From: TMED26 sp002694075
GTDB taxonomy: Bacteria; Pseudomonadota; Alphaproteobacteria; Thalassobaculales; Thalassobaculaceae
Length of the DNA stretch: 19,620 bases
Assembly (NCBI GenBank): GCA_036160575.1
Contig: JAYYDT010000060.1
Location: forward strand, 1 to 19,620
Direction of reading: 5' to 3'
Within the stretch, counting starts at the first letter, position 1. Each line of letters opens with the position of its first letter. This document shows, one piece after another, positions 1 to 7,885 of this stretch. A program made the position numbers and the translations under genes. Below the pieces are notes generated by a model. It had not been told where the DNA came from and searched no databases. It saw only the letters and a program-made list of their open reading frames with translations.

Positions 1-396
1 GTCGATTTGCAAGCGATGGATTGGCAAACCCTGGTCGCCCGCCGGGCCAAAAAGGACAAACCGGCCGACGGCGGTTGGAACGTCTTTATGACCTCGTGGA
101 CCGGTGCCGATATCCTTAACCCGATCTTGGCCGCCGGGTTCAACGCCGGCGGGGCGGAGAAAGGCTGGTTCGGCTGGCCCGACGACGCCAAGATGGAAGC
201 CCTGCGCGACCAATTCGCCAAGGAAACCGATCCGGCCAAACAAAAGGCCATCGCCGAGGCGATTCAGGTGCGGGCGATGGAGGTCGTGACCCACGGTCAC
301 GGTGGCCAATGGACCAAGCCGGCGGCGTGGAGCACGGATTTGTCCAATGTCATCGGCGGCCCGTTCCCGATCTTCTGGAACCTGACGAAGAAGTAA
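1..396 (+). CDS. ABC transporter solute-binding protein, family 5 (C-terminal fragment)
   Basis: The reading frame is open from the first base, so this is the 3' end (about 131 codons) of a gene that begins upstream of the window. The visible part resembles the C-terminal lobe of periplasmic peptide/nickel-type solute-binding proteins: it has a TSWTGADILNP stretch, a helix rich in DPAKQKA, and the typical closing segment ending in PIFWNLTKK. The protein would capture an oligopeptide or similar solute in the periplasm and deliver it to the permeases encoded just downstream. The next gene starts 32 bases after the stop, which fits one operon. The ligand cannot be read from this fragment. Confidence 0.85.
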   Translation, partial: VDLQAMDWQTLVARRAKKDKPADGGWNVFMTSWTGADILNPILAAGFNAGGAEKGWFGWPDDAKMEALRDQFAKETDPAKQKAIAEAIQVRAMEVVTHGHGGQWTKPAAWSTDLSNVIGGPFPIFWNLTKK

Positions 397-427
397 GCCG
401 CGGTTTCGTGCCGGCGGTAACACAGCC

Positions 428-1369
428 ATGTACACTTTCCTCATCCGTAGGATTGTGGCCACCATCCCGGTTTTCGGGATGGTGGCGCTGTTTGTGTTTT
501 TCATGCTGCGTTTGGCGTCCGGCGATCCGGCGGCGATTTTGGCCGGGGACAATGAAACGCCCGAGCAAATCGCCGAAATTCGCGCCGCGCTGGGCTTGGA
601 CAAACCGATTTACGTGCAATTGACGATTTGGCTGGGCGAGATGCTGCAAGGCGATCTTGGCACCTCGTTCTTTTTCAAAAAACCGGTCACCGAGTTGATC
701 GCCTTGCGCGTCGAGCCGACCGTCATGCTGGCCTTGATGACTTTGCTCATCACCATCGTGCTGGCCGTGCCGATGGGGGTGATCGCCGCTTATAACCACG
801 GGTCCTGGGTGGATCGGTCGGTGATGGCGCTGTCGGTCCTGGGCTTTTCGGTGCCGGTCTTCGCTTTCGGTTATATCCTGGTCTATATATTCGCCATGGA
901 ACTGCGCTGGGTGCCGGTGCAGGGTTATAAAAGCATCACCGAGGGGGTCGGGCCCTTTCTGCACCGCTTGGTGCTGCCGGCGGTCACCCTCAGCGTGATT
1001 TATATCGCCTTGATCGCCCGCATCACGCGGGCCAGCGTGCTGGAAATTCTCGGCGAGGATTATATCCGCACCGCCCACGCCAAGGGTCTAACCCCTCGCG
1101 CGGTGCTGATGCGCCACGCCCTCCGCAACGCCGCCGTGCCGATTGTCACGGTGATCGGCATCGGCGTCGCCTTGCTGATCGGCGGTGTGGTGGTGACGGA
1201 AAGCGTCTTCAACATTCCCGGATTGGGGCGCCTGACGGTCGACGCCGTGCTGGGGCGCGACTATCCGACCATCCAAGCCCTGATCCTGGTGTTCTCCTTC
1301 ATCTATGTGGTGGTCAACTTGTTGGTGGACGTCAGCTACACCTTTCTCGATCCGAGGATCCGCTATTGA
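428..1369 (+). CDS. ABC transporter permease, DppB/OppB type
   Basis: 313 aa inner-membrane permease of a peptide/nickel-type importer. It starts with MYTFLIRRIV, the usual N-terminal helix of DppB-like proteins, and has about six hydrophobic segments. The cytoplasmic coupling loop near residues 215-235 (EILGEDYIRTAHAKGL) is the EAA motif that contacts the ATPase. It ends with the family-typical DVSYTFLDPRIRY. Length matches the family (about 310-340 aa). The ATG has only a weak Shine-Dalgarno. Its stop TGA overlaps the TTG start of the second permease by four bases, implying translational coupling. The partner binding protein lies upstream and the ATPase downstream. Confidence 0.95.
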   Translation: MYTFLIRRIVATIPVFGMVALFVFFMLRLASGDPAAILAGDNETPEQIAEIRAALGLDKPIYVQLTIWLGEMLQGDLGTSFFFKKPVTELIALRVEPTVMLALMTLLITIVLAVPMGVIAAYNHGSWVDRSVMALSVLGFSVPVFAFGYILVYIFAMELRWVPVQGYKSITEGVGPFLHRLVLPAVTLSVIYIALIARITRASVLEILGEDYIRTAHAKGLTPRAVLMRHALRNAAVPIVTVIGIGVALLIGGVVVTESVFNIPGLGRLTVDAVLGRDYPTIQALILVFSFIYVVVNLLVDVSYTFLDPRIRY

Positions 1370-2310
1370 GCGCCGAGACCGAACAGCCGGACGTCCTCAT
1401 CGACGCCGCCGCCAGCGCCGACGCGGCCGCCCGCAAACGCTCGGTATGGGCGCGCTTGCTGAAAAACACCAGTGTCGTGGTCGGCGGCGTGGCGTTGATT
1501 GTGATGGTGCTGGTCGCCCTGACGGCGCCCTTTCTCGGCACCATCGATCCAATCGAGTTCGACCCCGGCAACCGAAATAAACGGCCGAGGGCCGAGGCCC
1601 TGCATGTCGACGCCGAGGGCAACGCCTTTCCCTGGGTCTTTAAGATGGGCACCGACACCCTTGGCCGCGACACCTATAGCCGGGTGATCTATGGCACCCA
1701 AGTCTCGTTGGCGGTCGGTTTCACGGTCGCAATTTTCAGCATTCTGATCGGCACCGCGGTCGGTTTGATCGCCGGATACATCCGCTGGCTCGACGGGCTG
1801 GTCATGCGGGTGATGGACGGCATGATGGCGATCCCCGGGATTTTGCTGGCCATCGCCCTGGTGTCGTTGTGGAGCGCCGGATTGGACACGGTAATTTTAG
1901 CGATCACCATTCCCGAAGTGCCGCGGGTGGTGCGCTTGGTCCGGTCGATTGTCTTGTCGATCTGCGAGGAACCCTATGTCGAGGCGGCGATCTCGGTCGG
2001 CACGCCGACCGTCTTGATCATGTTGCGCCATGTCTTGCCCAACACCGTCGCGCCTCTGATCGTGCAGAGCAACTATATCGTCGCTTCGGCGATTTTGCTG
2101 GAGGCGATTTTAAGTTTCCTCGGTGTCGGCATTCCGCCGGAAATTCCCACCTGGGGCAATATCATGGCCGAGGGGCGGGTGCTGTTCCAGGTCTTCCCGC
2201 ATAATATTCTGTTTCCCGGCATTTTCCTGGCGGTGACGGTTTTGGCCGTCAACATCCTCGGCGACGGGCTGCGCGACACCCTCGACCTGCGGTTGGAGAA
2301 ACGCGGGTGA
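1366..2310 (+). CDS. ABC transporter permease, DppC/OppC type
   Basis: 314 aa second permease subunit, forming the membrane channel with the upstream DppB-like protein. The N-terminus is acidic and soluble for about 35 residues. A transmembrane helix follows, then the periplasmic region with the family motif GTDTLGRDTYSRVIYGTQ (about residues 95-112). Further helices come after, with an EAA-type loop near EEPYVEAAISVGTP. The start is TTG at 1366, within the 4-base TTGA overlap with the upstream stop; a GAGGA sequence about eight bases before it supports this start. The stop overlaps the GTG of the ATPase gene, again by four bases. The three genes are clearly co-translated. Confidence 0.94.
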   Translation: MSAETEQPDVLIDAAASADAAARKRSVWARLLKNTSVVVGGVALIVMVLVALTAPFLGTIDPIEFDPGNRNKRPRAEALHVDAEGNAFPWVFKMGTDTLGRDTYSRVIYGTQVSLAVGFTVAIFSILIGTAVGLIAGYIRWLDGLVMRVMDGMMAIPGILLAIALVSLWSAGLDTVILAITIPEVPRVVRLVRSIVLSICEEPYVEAAISVGTPTVLIMLRHVLPNTVAPLIVQSNYIVASAILLEAILSFLGVGIPPEIPTWGNIMAEGRVLFQVFPHNILFPGIFLAVTVLAVNILGDGLRDTLDLRLEKRG

Positions 2311-3953
2311 CGGCGCCGGCGGACATCGGCGCGGAAACCCCCGTCCTCGAGGTCAAATCCCTGACCGTCGAACTGCCCAAGGGCACCGACCGCCAATTCG
2401 CGGTCGAGGAAATCTCCTTCGCCGTGCGGCCGCGTGAAATTGTCTGCCTGGTCGGCGAATCCGGTTCCGGCAAATCGGTGTCGGCGTTTTCGGTGATGGG
2501 CTTGTTGCCACAGGGGCAGTTGACCCCGGTCGGCGGTGAAATCCTGCTCCAGGGGGAAAATGTTCTGACCGCCGACGCGGAGCGTCTGCGCGCGCTTCGC
2601 TGCACCCGCATGTCGATGATTTTCCAAGAGCCGATGACCGCCTTGAACCCGGTGTTGACCTGCGGCGATCAAATCGACGAGGTCTTACGCACCCACACCG
2701 ATTTGGCGCCGGAGGCGCGCCGCGGCAAGATCATCGACATCATGAACGATGTCCAATTGCCCGACCCGGCCGGTATTTATGGCGCCTATCCGCACCAATT
2801 GTCGGGTGGCCAGCGCCAGCGCATTATGATCGCCATGGCCTTGGTCCTGGACCCGGTGTTGCTGATCGCCGACGAGCCAACGACCGCCCTCGACGTCACC
2901 ACCCAGGCGCAGATTCTCCACCTCATCAAAGCCCTGCAGGCGCGCCATGACACCGGTGTGTTGTTCATCACCCACGACTTCGGGGTGGTCGCCGAGATCG
3001 CCGACCGGGTGGCGGTGATGCACTGGGGGCGGATCGTCGAGTTTGGCGCGGCGGCGCAGGTGTTGACCGCCCCCCGCGCGCCCTACACCAAAATGCTGAT
3101 CGCCGCGGTACCCAGCATGACGCCGCGCCGCCGCGACCCGGTCGCCGCCGGCGCGCCGGTGCTGCGCACGGAAAATCTCGATAAGACCTATGGCGGCGGC
3201 GGCTTATTGCGGCGCGAGCGGGTGGTGCACGCGGCCAAGGCGGTGAACATTGAGGTGCGCCGCGGCGAGACATTGGGGATCGTCGGCGAGTCCGGCTCCG
3301 GCAAGTCGACGGTGGCGCGGTGTATCGCGCGGCTGATCGATCCCACCCGCGGCGAAATCTACATCGATGATGACGCCATCGGCGGGCTGTCGACCCGCCA
3401 GATGCGGCGCCACCGCCGGCGAATTCAGATTGTTTTCCAGGACCCCTACCGGTCGCTCAATCCGCGGTGCACAGTCGGCGACTCGATCATTGAGGGGCCG
3501 ACCAATTATGGTCAATCGCGGGCCGCCGCCCATGCCCGCGCCCGCGAGTTGATGGAGTTGGTGCAGCTCGACCCGAAGGCCCTCGACCGCTATCCCCATC
3601 AATTCTCCGGCGGCCAACGCCAGCGCATTTGCATCGCGCGCGCGCTGGCCATGGAGCCGGAATTGCTGATCGCCGACGAGGCGGTTTCGGCTTTGGACGT
3701 CTCGGTGCAGGCGCAGGTGATGCGTTTGCTGGACGACATCCGCCAGCGCCTCAACCTGGCGATGTTGTTCATCACCCATGATCTGCGAGTCGCCGCCCAG
3801 GTCTGCGACCGGGTGGCCGTCATGCGCCAAGGCGAGGTGGTCGAATATGGTCCGGTTGGCGCGATTTTCGGCGCCCCGCAACACCCTTACACCATCGCCC
3901 TGTTCGAGGCCGCCCCCGGCAAGGATTGGGAGTTCGCGCCACCTGTCGATTAG
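2307..3953 (+). CDS. Fused double ATPase of peptide-type ABC importer (DppD-DppF fusion)
   Basis: 548 aa cytoplasmic protein with two complete ABC ATPase domains in one chain, equivalent to DppD and DppF of systems with separate subunits. Domain 1 (about residues 10-270) has Walker A GESGSGKS, signature LSGGQRQR and Walker B LLIADEPTTALD. Domain 2 (about residues 285-540) has a second GESGSGKST, signature FSGGQRQR and LLIADEAVSALD. Both H-loops are present as FITHD. All catalytic elements look intact, so both sites should hydrolyse ATP. The GTG start overlaps the upstream stop (GTGA) and is preceded by GGAG eight bases away. Fused versions of this pair are known in many proteobacteria. Substrate unknown. 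Confidence 0.95.
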   Translation: MTAPADIGAETPVLEVKSLTVELPKGTDRQFAVEEISFAVRPREIVCLVGESGSGKSVSAFSVMGLLPQGQLTPVGGEILLQGENVLTADAERLRALRCTRMSMIFQEPMTALNPVLTCGDQIDEVLRTHTDLAPEARRGKIIDIMNDVQLPDPAGIYGAYPHQLSGGQRQRIMIAMALVLDPVLLIADEPTTALDVTTQAQILHLIKALQARHDTGVLFITHDFGVVAEIADRVAVMHWGRIVEFGAAAQVLTAPRAPYTKMLIAAVPSMTPRRRDPVAAGAPVLRTENLDKTYGGGGLLRRERVVHAAKAVNIEVRRGETLGIVGESGSGKSTVARCIARLIDPTRGEIYIDDDAIGGLSTRQMRRHRRRIQIVFQDPYRSLNPRCTVGDSIIEGPTNYGQSRAAAHARARELMELVQLDPKALDRYPHQFSGGQRQRICIARALAMEPELLIADEAVSALDVSVQAQVMRLLDDIRQRLNLAMLFITHDLRVAAQVCDRVAVMRQGEVVEYGPVGAIFGAPQHPYTIALFEAAPGKDWEFAPPVD

Positions 3954-4068
3954 CCGCGCCACGGCGACCGATCGACGGGTGACAGCGGCGTGTCGTCATG
4001 GCATGAAAGACGCGGCGCGCCGCCGCCCGGATGGCGCGCCGGTCCCGACGCTACGAAGGGTTCTTGGC

Positions 4069-4641
4069 GTGACTCTGTTACATTACGACCGCAAAACGGT
4101 CTGGAAAGAAATCGCTCTCGGCGCGGCCGGAACGGCTCTCGCGCTGTGGTTTTTGGCGATGGTGCCGATGATGACGTTTTTCGGCTTTGTGTTCATCGGC
4201 CTGGTCGCGCTGTTCGGCGGTTATCTGGTGCGCTCGTTGCGCCGTTGGGGCGATACGGTTGGCTATGACGACATCGGGGTCGAAACGCGCCGCCGGCGCA
4301 TCGCCTGGGGCGAAACCCGCAAGCTGGATCTGCGGTTTTATTCGACCTCGCGGGCTGGCCGCCGCCGCGGCCTTGGCCTGACCACCAGCGTCGATTATCA
4401 CCAAGTGGCCGCCGCCCAGGCCCAATCGGCGCCCAGCGTTGGCCAAGGCTGGTTGCAATTGACCATCGAGGGACCGGACGCCCGGATCGTCATCGATTCC
4501 CATCTCGAGCGGTTCGACGAAATCCTGCGCCACTGCGCGGCGGCCACCGAACGCCAGCCGGTGGAGGCTTCCGAGACCACCCAGCAAAATTTCAAAGCGC
4601 TTGGCTTCCCGCTGTTTGGCGCGGCGCCCGCCGCGTCCTAA
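4069..4641 (+). CDS. Two-helix membrane protein with possible PH-like C-terminal domain, function unknown
   Basis: 190 aa protein not recognised with confidence. Residues about 14-32 and 34-52 form two adjacent hydrophobic helices separated by a very short turn. A basic stretch (VRSLRRWG) and a cytoplasmic domain of about 130 residues follow. The strand pattern and the helix LERFDEILRHCAA near residue 155 recall bacterial PH-like domains of small membrane proteins, but this is only an impression. The frame is open well upstream into the ATPase gene. I chose GTG 4069 because GAAGGG lies eight bases before it; ATG 4003 is an in-frame alternative adding 22 basic residues. It ends 28 bases before the pgk start. 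Confidence 0.65.
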   Translation: MTLLHYDRKTVWKEIALGAAGTALALWFLAMVPMMTFFGFVFIGLVALFGGYLVRSLRRWGDTVGYDDIGVETRRRRIAWGETRKLDLRFYSTSRAGRRRGLGLTTSVDYHQVAAAQAQSAPSVGQGWLQLTIEGPDARIVIDSHLERFDEILRHCAAATERQPVEASETTQQNFKALGFPLFGAAPAAS

Positions 4642-4669
4642 TACTTCTCATTCTTTAGGAGACTGGCTC

Positions 4670-5875
4670 GTGCCCGTTTTCGCGACCCTTGATGATTTTG
4701 CGGTGGCCGGAAAAAAAGTGCTCCTGCGTTTGGACTTGAACGTGCCAATCCGCGATGGCCAAGTCACCGATCGCACGCGCATTGACCGCGCCGCGCCAAC
4801 CATCACCGCGCTCACGGCGGCTGGCGCGCGGGTGATTGTGATGTCCCATTTCGGCCGGCCCAAGGGCCGGGTGGTGCCGGAAATGTCGCTACGCCCGTTA
4901 TTGAGGCCCCTGGCCGACGCCCTTGGCGGTCAAGCGGTCGCCTTCGCCGAGGATTGCGTCGGGTCGGCGGCGGCGGCGGCGGTCGACGGTTTGGCCGACG
5001 GCGGGGTCGCGCTGTTGGAGAACCTGCGCTTTCACGCCGGTGAGGAGGGCAATGACCCAAGTTTCTGCGATGCTTTGGCGGCCTTGGGCGATATCTACGT
5101 CAATGACGCCTTTTCCGCCGCCCACCGTGCCCATGCTTCGACCGACGGCCTGGCCCGGCGCTTACCGGCGGCGGCCGGCCGGCTAATGCAGGCCGAGCTG
5201 GAGGCCCTCGAGCGCGCGCTTGGCGCGCCGGCCCGTCCGGTGATGGCGGTGGTCGGCGGCGCCAAGGTGTCGACCAAGCTTGATCTGCTGGGTAATCTGG
5301 TCGGCAAGGTCGACGATCTGGTGATCGGCGGCGGCATGGCCAATACGTTTTTGTTCGCCCGCGGCGCCGAGATCGGCGCCTCGCTCGCCGAGCGCGATTT
5401 GGCCGACACGGCGCGCGAGATCGAGGCGCGGGCGGCGACCGCCGGCTGCCGTATTCACCTGCAAAGCGACGCCGTGGTGGCCGGCGAATTGGCGGTCGGC
5501 GCGGCCAGTCAAACCGTCGACATCGACGCCATTCCGGCCGACCGCATGATCCTCGACATTGGCCCGGGCTCGGTCGACGCCTTCGCCGAAGTGATGGCCG
5601 GCGCTCGCACCTTGGTCTGGAACGGCCCGGTCGGTGCCTTCGAGTTTAGCCCGTTCGACGCCGGCACAGTGGCCCTGGCCCGCCAAGCGGCGGCGCTGAC
5701 GGCGAGCGGTCACTTGTTGTCGGTGGCCGGCGGCGGCGACACCGTGGCGGCGTTGGCGGCGGCTGGGGTGGTCGAGCGTTTCAGCTATGTGTCGACCGCC
5801 GGCGGTGCCTTCCTGGAGTGGTTGGAGGGCAAGACCCTGCCAGGGGTCGCCGCCCTGATGGCCGGGGCGAACTGA
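4670..5875 (+). CDS. pgk: Phosphoglycerate kinase
   Basis: 401 aa cytosolic enzyme that transfers phosphate from 1,3-bisphosphoglycerate to ADP, the first ATP-forming step of glycolysis (reversed in gluconeogenesis). Family motifs appear in order: RLDLNVPIRDG with the substrate Asp and Asn (about residues 19-29), SHFGRPKG (about 60-67), NDAFSAAHRAHAS (about 145), GGAKVSTKL (about 195), GGGMANTFL, WNGPVGAFE (about 320), and the C-terminal nucleotide loop GGGDTVAAL followed by STAGGAFLEWLEGKTLPG. Length is normal. The frame is open further upstream, but GTG 4670 is the right start: TAGGAGA lies seven bases ahead and the N-terminus aligns with the family. No gap or fba gene is nearby in this window. 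Confidence 0.97.
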   Translation: MPVFATLDDFAVAGKKVLLRLDLNVPIRDGQVTDRTRIDRAAPTITALTAAGARVIVMSHFGRPKGRVVPEMSLRPLLRPLADALGGQAVAFAEDCVGSAAAAAVDGLADGGVALLENLRFHAGEEGNDPSFCDALAALGDIYVNDAFSAAHRAHASTDGLARRLPAAAGRLMQAELEALERALGAPARPVMAVVGGAKVSTKLDLLGNLVGKVDDLVIGGGMANTFLFARGAEIGASLAERDLADTAREIEARAATAGCRIHLQSDAVVAGELAVGAASQTVDIDAIPADRMILDIGPGSVDAFAEVMAGARTLVWNGPVGAFEFSPFDAGTVALARQAAALTASGHLLSVAGGGDTVAALAAAGVVERFSYVSTAGGAFLEWLEGKTLPGVAALMAGAN

Positions 5876-5884
5876 CCGTCGGAC

Positions 5885-5900
5885 GCGCCCGCGCGGGCGC
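5885..5900. terminator. GC-only palindrome after pgk, possible weak terminator
   Basis: A perfect 16-base palindrome (GCGCCCGC followed by GCGGGCGC) begins ten bases after the pgk stop. It could form a hairpin in RNA, but it has no loop of its own and no T-run follows. In this GC-rich sequence such palindromes arise easily by chance, so the terminator call is weak. Confidence 0.25.
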
Positions 5901-5931
5901 TAGCCGAAAGGGCCGCTCCCGGGGGCGTGGA

Positions 5932-5960
5932 TTGACAGTTTCGCCCGGAAAGCCTACATC
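5932..5960 (+). promoter_or_regulatory. Near-consensus housekeeping promoter
   Basis: A perfect -35 hexamer TTGACA (5932-5937) is followed after exactly 17 bases by TACATC (5955-5960), a fair -10. Transcription would start near 5967, leaving a leader of only about 16 bases that contains the AGGAGG ribosome site at 5971-5976. This is the best promoter match I found in the window and it drives the small gene at 5983. Confidence 0.7.
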
Positions 5961-5982
5961 TGAGGGCTGAAGGAGGCGGTCT

Positions 5983-6234
5983 ATGCTGCAACCGATCCCA
6001 ACAACCGTTCCGCCAACAGCGCCGACGCCGGTCGTGACGCCGCCGCGTCCGACCATGCAGCAGCGCGACAACGACCAGGAACGGGGCCTGATTGAAGAAG
6101 CCGTCAACGCCGCCGCCGAGGGCGACGAGGCGCCGGCTTTCGATGTCGAAGGCAGCCGTTTGCAGGCCGCCGCCAATCGGGTTTTGGCCCGCGGCAACCC
6201 GCGCCGTGGCGACACCATCGACATTTACGCCTAA
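5983..6234 (+). CDS. Small protein of unknown function, proline-rich N-terminus
   Basis: 83 aa, not recognised. Residues 1-24 are dominated by Pro and Thr with several TPP/PTP repeats and look disordered. Residues about 25-70 are charged and probably helical (RGLIEEAVNAAAEG, GSRLQAAANRVLA). The end is RGDTIDIYA. There is no signal peptide, membrane helix or cysteine. The gene is convincing despite its size: AGGAGG sits six bases before the ATG, a near-consensus promoter lies just upstream, and codon use matches its neighbours. It stands alone between pgk and the NUDIX gene, so context gives no clue to function. Confidence 0.75.
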   Translation: MLQPIPTTVPPTAPTPVVTPPRPTMQQRDNDQERGLIEEAVNAAAEGDEAPAFDVEGSRLQAAANRVLARGNPRRGDTIDIYA

Positions 6235-6293
6235 TCCGTCGACCCCCCGCCTGTGCCGGCATTTTTATCACCGCTTTGTCGTAACCGCGTAAT

Positions 6294-6328
6294 CGGCGCT
6301 AACCCCCGCGCGTTACCGCCGCTATACT
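6294..6328 (+). promoter_or_regulatory. Inverted repeat abutting a -10 element ahead of the NUDIX gene
   Basis: CGGCGCTAAC (6294-6303) and GTTACCGCCG (6312-6321) form an inverted repeat with nine of ten bases pairing around an 8-base spacer. A good -10 hexamer TATACT follows at 6323-6328. No consensus -35 is present: the dyad occupies its place. This arrangement suits an operator for a regulator of the gene at 6361. Alternatively the dyad is a terminator hairpin for the small gene upstream, though no T-run follows. Confidence 0.4.
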
Positions 6329-6360
6329 CCCCGTCCCAGCCTTTTTGACGGATTGGTGCC

Positions 6361-6921
6361 ATGGCCAAACGCGATCCCCTTGTCTTCCTGCCCGGCGAGT
6401 TCACCGCCCAAGGCCCGATCAACAGCCGCGTGCCCGAGGGCGACAATCGCGAACGCTTGATCTGCGACGACTGCGGTTTTGTGCGATATGTCAATCCGCT
6501 GGTGGTGGTCGGCGCGGTGGTCACCTGGGAGGATAAATTCCTCTTGGTCAAACGGGCGATCGAGCCGCGCAAAGGGTTCTGGACCATGCCGGCCGGCTTC
6601 CTCGAGGAAAAAGAAAGCACCGCCGACGGCGCCAAGCGCGAAGCCTGGGAAGAAGCTCATGCGCGAATTGAGATCGACGCTTTGCTCGGCCTCTATAACA
6701 TTCCGCGGATTAGCCAAATCCAGATGATCTATCGCGCCCGTTTGCTGGATCCGGACGTCTCGCCGGGGATTGAATCGGCCGAGGTGGCGATGTTCACCTG
6801 GGATGAAATTCCCTGGGACGAAATCGCCTTTCCCAGTGTCCATTGGGCGCTCGGCCATTACCGCGAGACCATCGGCCAAAGCGATTTCGCGCCTCGCCCG
6901 GAAGGTCCGATGGGGCTTTAG
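6361..6921 (+). CDS. NUDIX hydrolase with a two-cysteine N-terminal ribbon
   Basis: 186 aa enzyme expected to cleave a nucleoside diphosphate linked to another group, with Mg or Mn. The N-terminal part has a single CxxC (Cys35, Cys38) in ICDDCGF followed by VNPLVVVG, as in the zinc-ribbon region of NudC-like proteins. The Nudix box runs from Gly79 to about residue 101: Gly79, Glu85, Arg93-Glu94 and Glu97-Glu98 are in place, but the usual glycine near its end is His100. The metal-binding glutamates are kept, so activity is likely. NADH pyrophosphatase or ADP-ribose pyrophosphatase are guesses only. Its TAG stop shares four bases with the stop of the convergent sulfurtransferase gene. Confidence 0.9.
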   Translation: MAKRDPLVFLPGEFTAQGPINSRVPEGDNRERLICDDCGFVRYVNPLVVVGAVVTWEDKFLLVKRAIEPRKGFWTMPAGFLEEKESTADGAKREAWEEAHARIEIDALLGLYNIPRISQIQMIYRARLLDPDVSPGIESAEVAMFTWDEIPWDEIAFPSVHWALGHYRETIGQSDFAPRPEGPMGL

Positions 6922-7802
6922 GCCGGCACCCCAATTTCCATTGGCAAGCTTGGGTCTTTGGCCCATTCCGACAAGGAATTGTCGTAGAGGGCGACATTCT
7001 CGAAGCCATTGAGGGTTAGCAGAAAGGCGGTCGCGCTGGCGGCGATGCCGCCGCCGCAATAGGCGATCACCGGGGCGTCGGCGGCGGCGCCGCCGGCGGT
7101 CAGGCGGGCGCGAATTTCGGCCATGTCGATAAACGCGCCGGTGTCGGGGTCGAGCAAGCTGGCGGTCGGCACACAGGTGCTGCCACTGATCCGCCCCGGC
7201 CGGCCGTAGACAGTGCCGCCGGTGCCATGGTGTTGGTCGAGCGACAGGGCGTTGATGACGGTGTGGGCGTCATCGGCGACGGCCGCGCGCACCATCTCGG
7301 CGGTGGCCATTAAGTTCGGCCGCGGGCGGGCGGTAAAAGCCGCCGTTGGATAACGCCGCGCGCCGCTTTCCAGCGGCCGCTTCTCGGCCCGCCATTTGGT
7401 CAGCCCGCCGTTGAGAACGGCGGCGTTGTCGAAGCCGAAACTGCGCAATTGCCACCACACCCGGGTGGCCCATTGCACCGAGGTTTGGCTGTACAAAATC
7501 ACCCGGTTTCCGTCACCGATGCCTAGCTCACCCGCCGCCGCGGCGAAGGCGGCGGCACTTGGCTGGGTAAAGCGCAGGGGGCTTTCGTTATCGGAAAGGT
7601 CGGCTTGGATGTCGATGAAACCGGCGCCCGGAATATGCTCTTCCTGATAGCCCGCGCGGCCCGCTTCGACGCGGTAGACGGTGGCCGGATCGGGCCGCAA
7701 ATGGGTGGTGCAATCGAAGATCCGCAGGCGCGGATCGTCCAGATGGGCAGCCAACCAATCACTCTCCACCAGCCATTCCGGGTGGGCGATTTGATTTGTC
7801 AT
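6918..7802 (-). CDS. Sulfurtransferase with two rhodanese domains
   Basis: 294 aa protein of the thiosulfate/3-mercaptopyruvate sulfurtransferase family, which carries sulfane sulfur as a cysteine persulfide. The N-terminal rhodanese domain (about residues 8-140) lacks a catalytic cysteine, as usual. The C-terminal domain carries the active Cys249 in the loop CGGGIAA. This resembles the CG-type loop of mercaptopyruvate enzymes more than the CRKG loop of thiosulfate enzymes, but it is not a perfect match, so the sulfur donor is uncertain. The ATG start at 7802 has AGGAG about eight bases ahead. There is no signal peptide, so it is probably cytosolic. It is divergent from the EamA transporter gene and converges on the NUDIX gene. 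Confidence 0.92.
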   Translation of the reverse strand: MTNQIAHPEWLVESDWLAAHLDDPRLRIFDCTTHLRPDPATVYRVEAGRAGYQEEHIPGAGFIDIQADLSDNESPLRFTQPSAAAFAAAAGELGIGDGNRVILYSQTSVQWATRVWWQLRSFGFDNAAVLNGGLTKWRAEKRPLESGARRYPTAAFTARPRPNLMATAEMVRAAVADDAHTVINALSLDQHHGTGGTVYGRPGRISGSTCVPTASLLDPDTGAFIDMAEIRARLTAGGAAADAPVIAYCGGGIAASATAFLLTLNGFENVALYDNSLSEWAKDPSLPMEIGVPA

Positions 7803-7885
7803 TGCCGGGCTCCTGTGATGTGGTGCGAGGACGATATCACGGTTTCAAATCCCTTGAGAACGCCATCGGTGCCGCCCCTGCAACT

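Noticed and set aside
3204..3962. A 252-codon minus-strand frame opposite the ABC ATPase
   Set aside because: Shadow of the ATPase gene; no motif, no ribosome site, low-complexity composition.
3778..4068. Upstream extension of the two-helix membrane protein into the ATPase gene
   Set aside because: The extra 97 codons lie largely inside the ATPase gene in another frame, and GTG 4069 has a well-placed ribosome site.
4960..4985. GGC/GCG-repeat run within pgk that looks like a simple repeat
   Set aside because: It encodes an Ala-rich stretch in a normal part of the enzyme and reflects codon bias.
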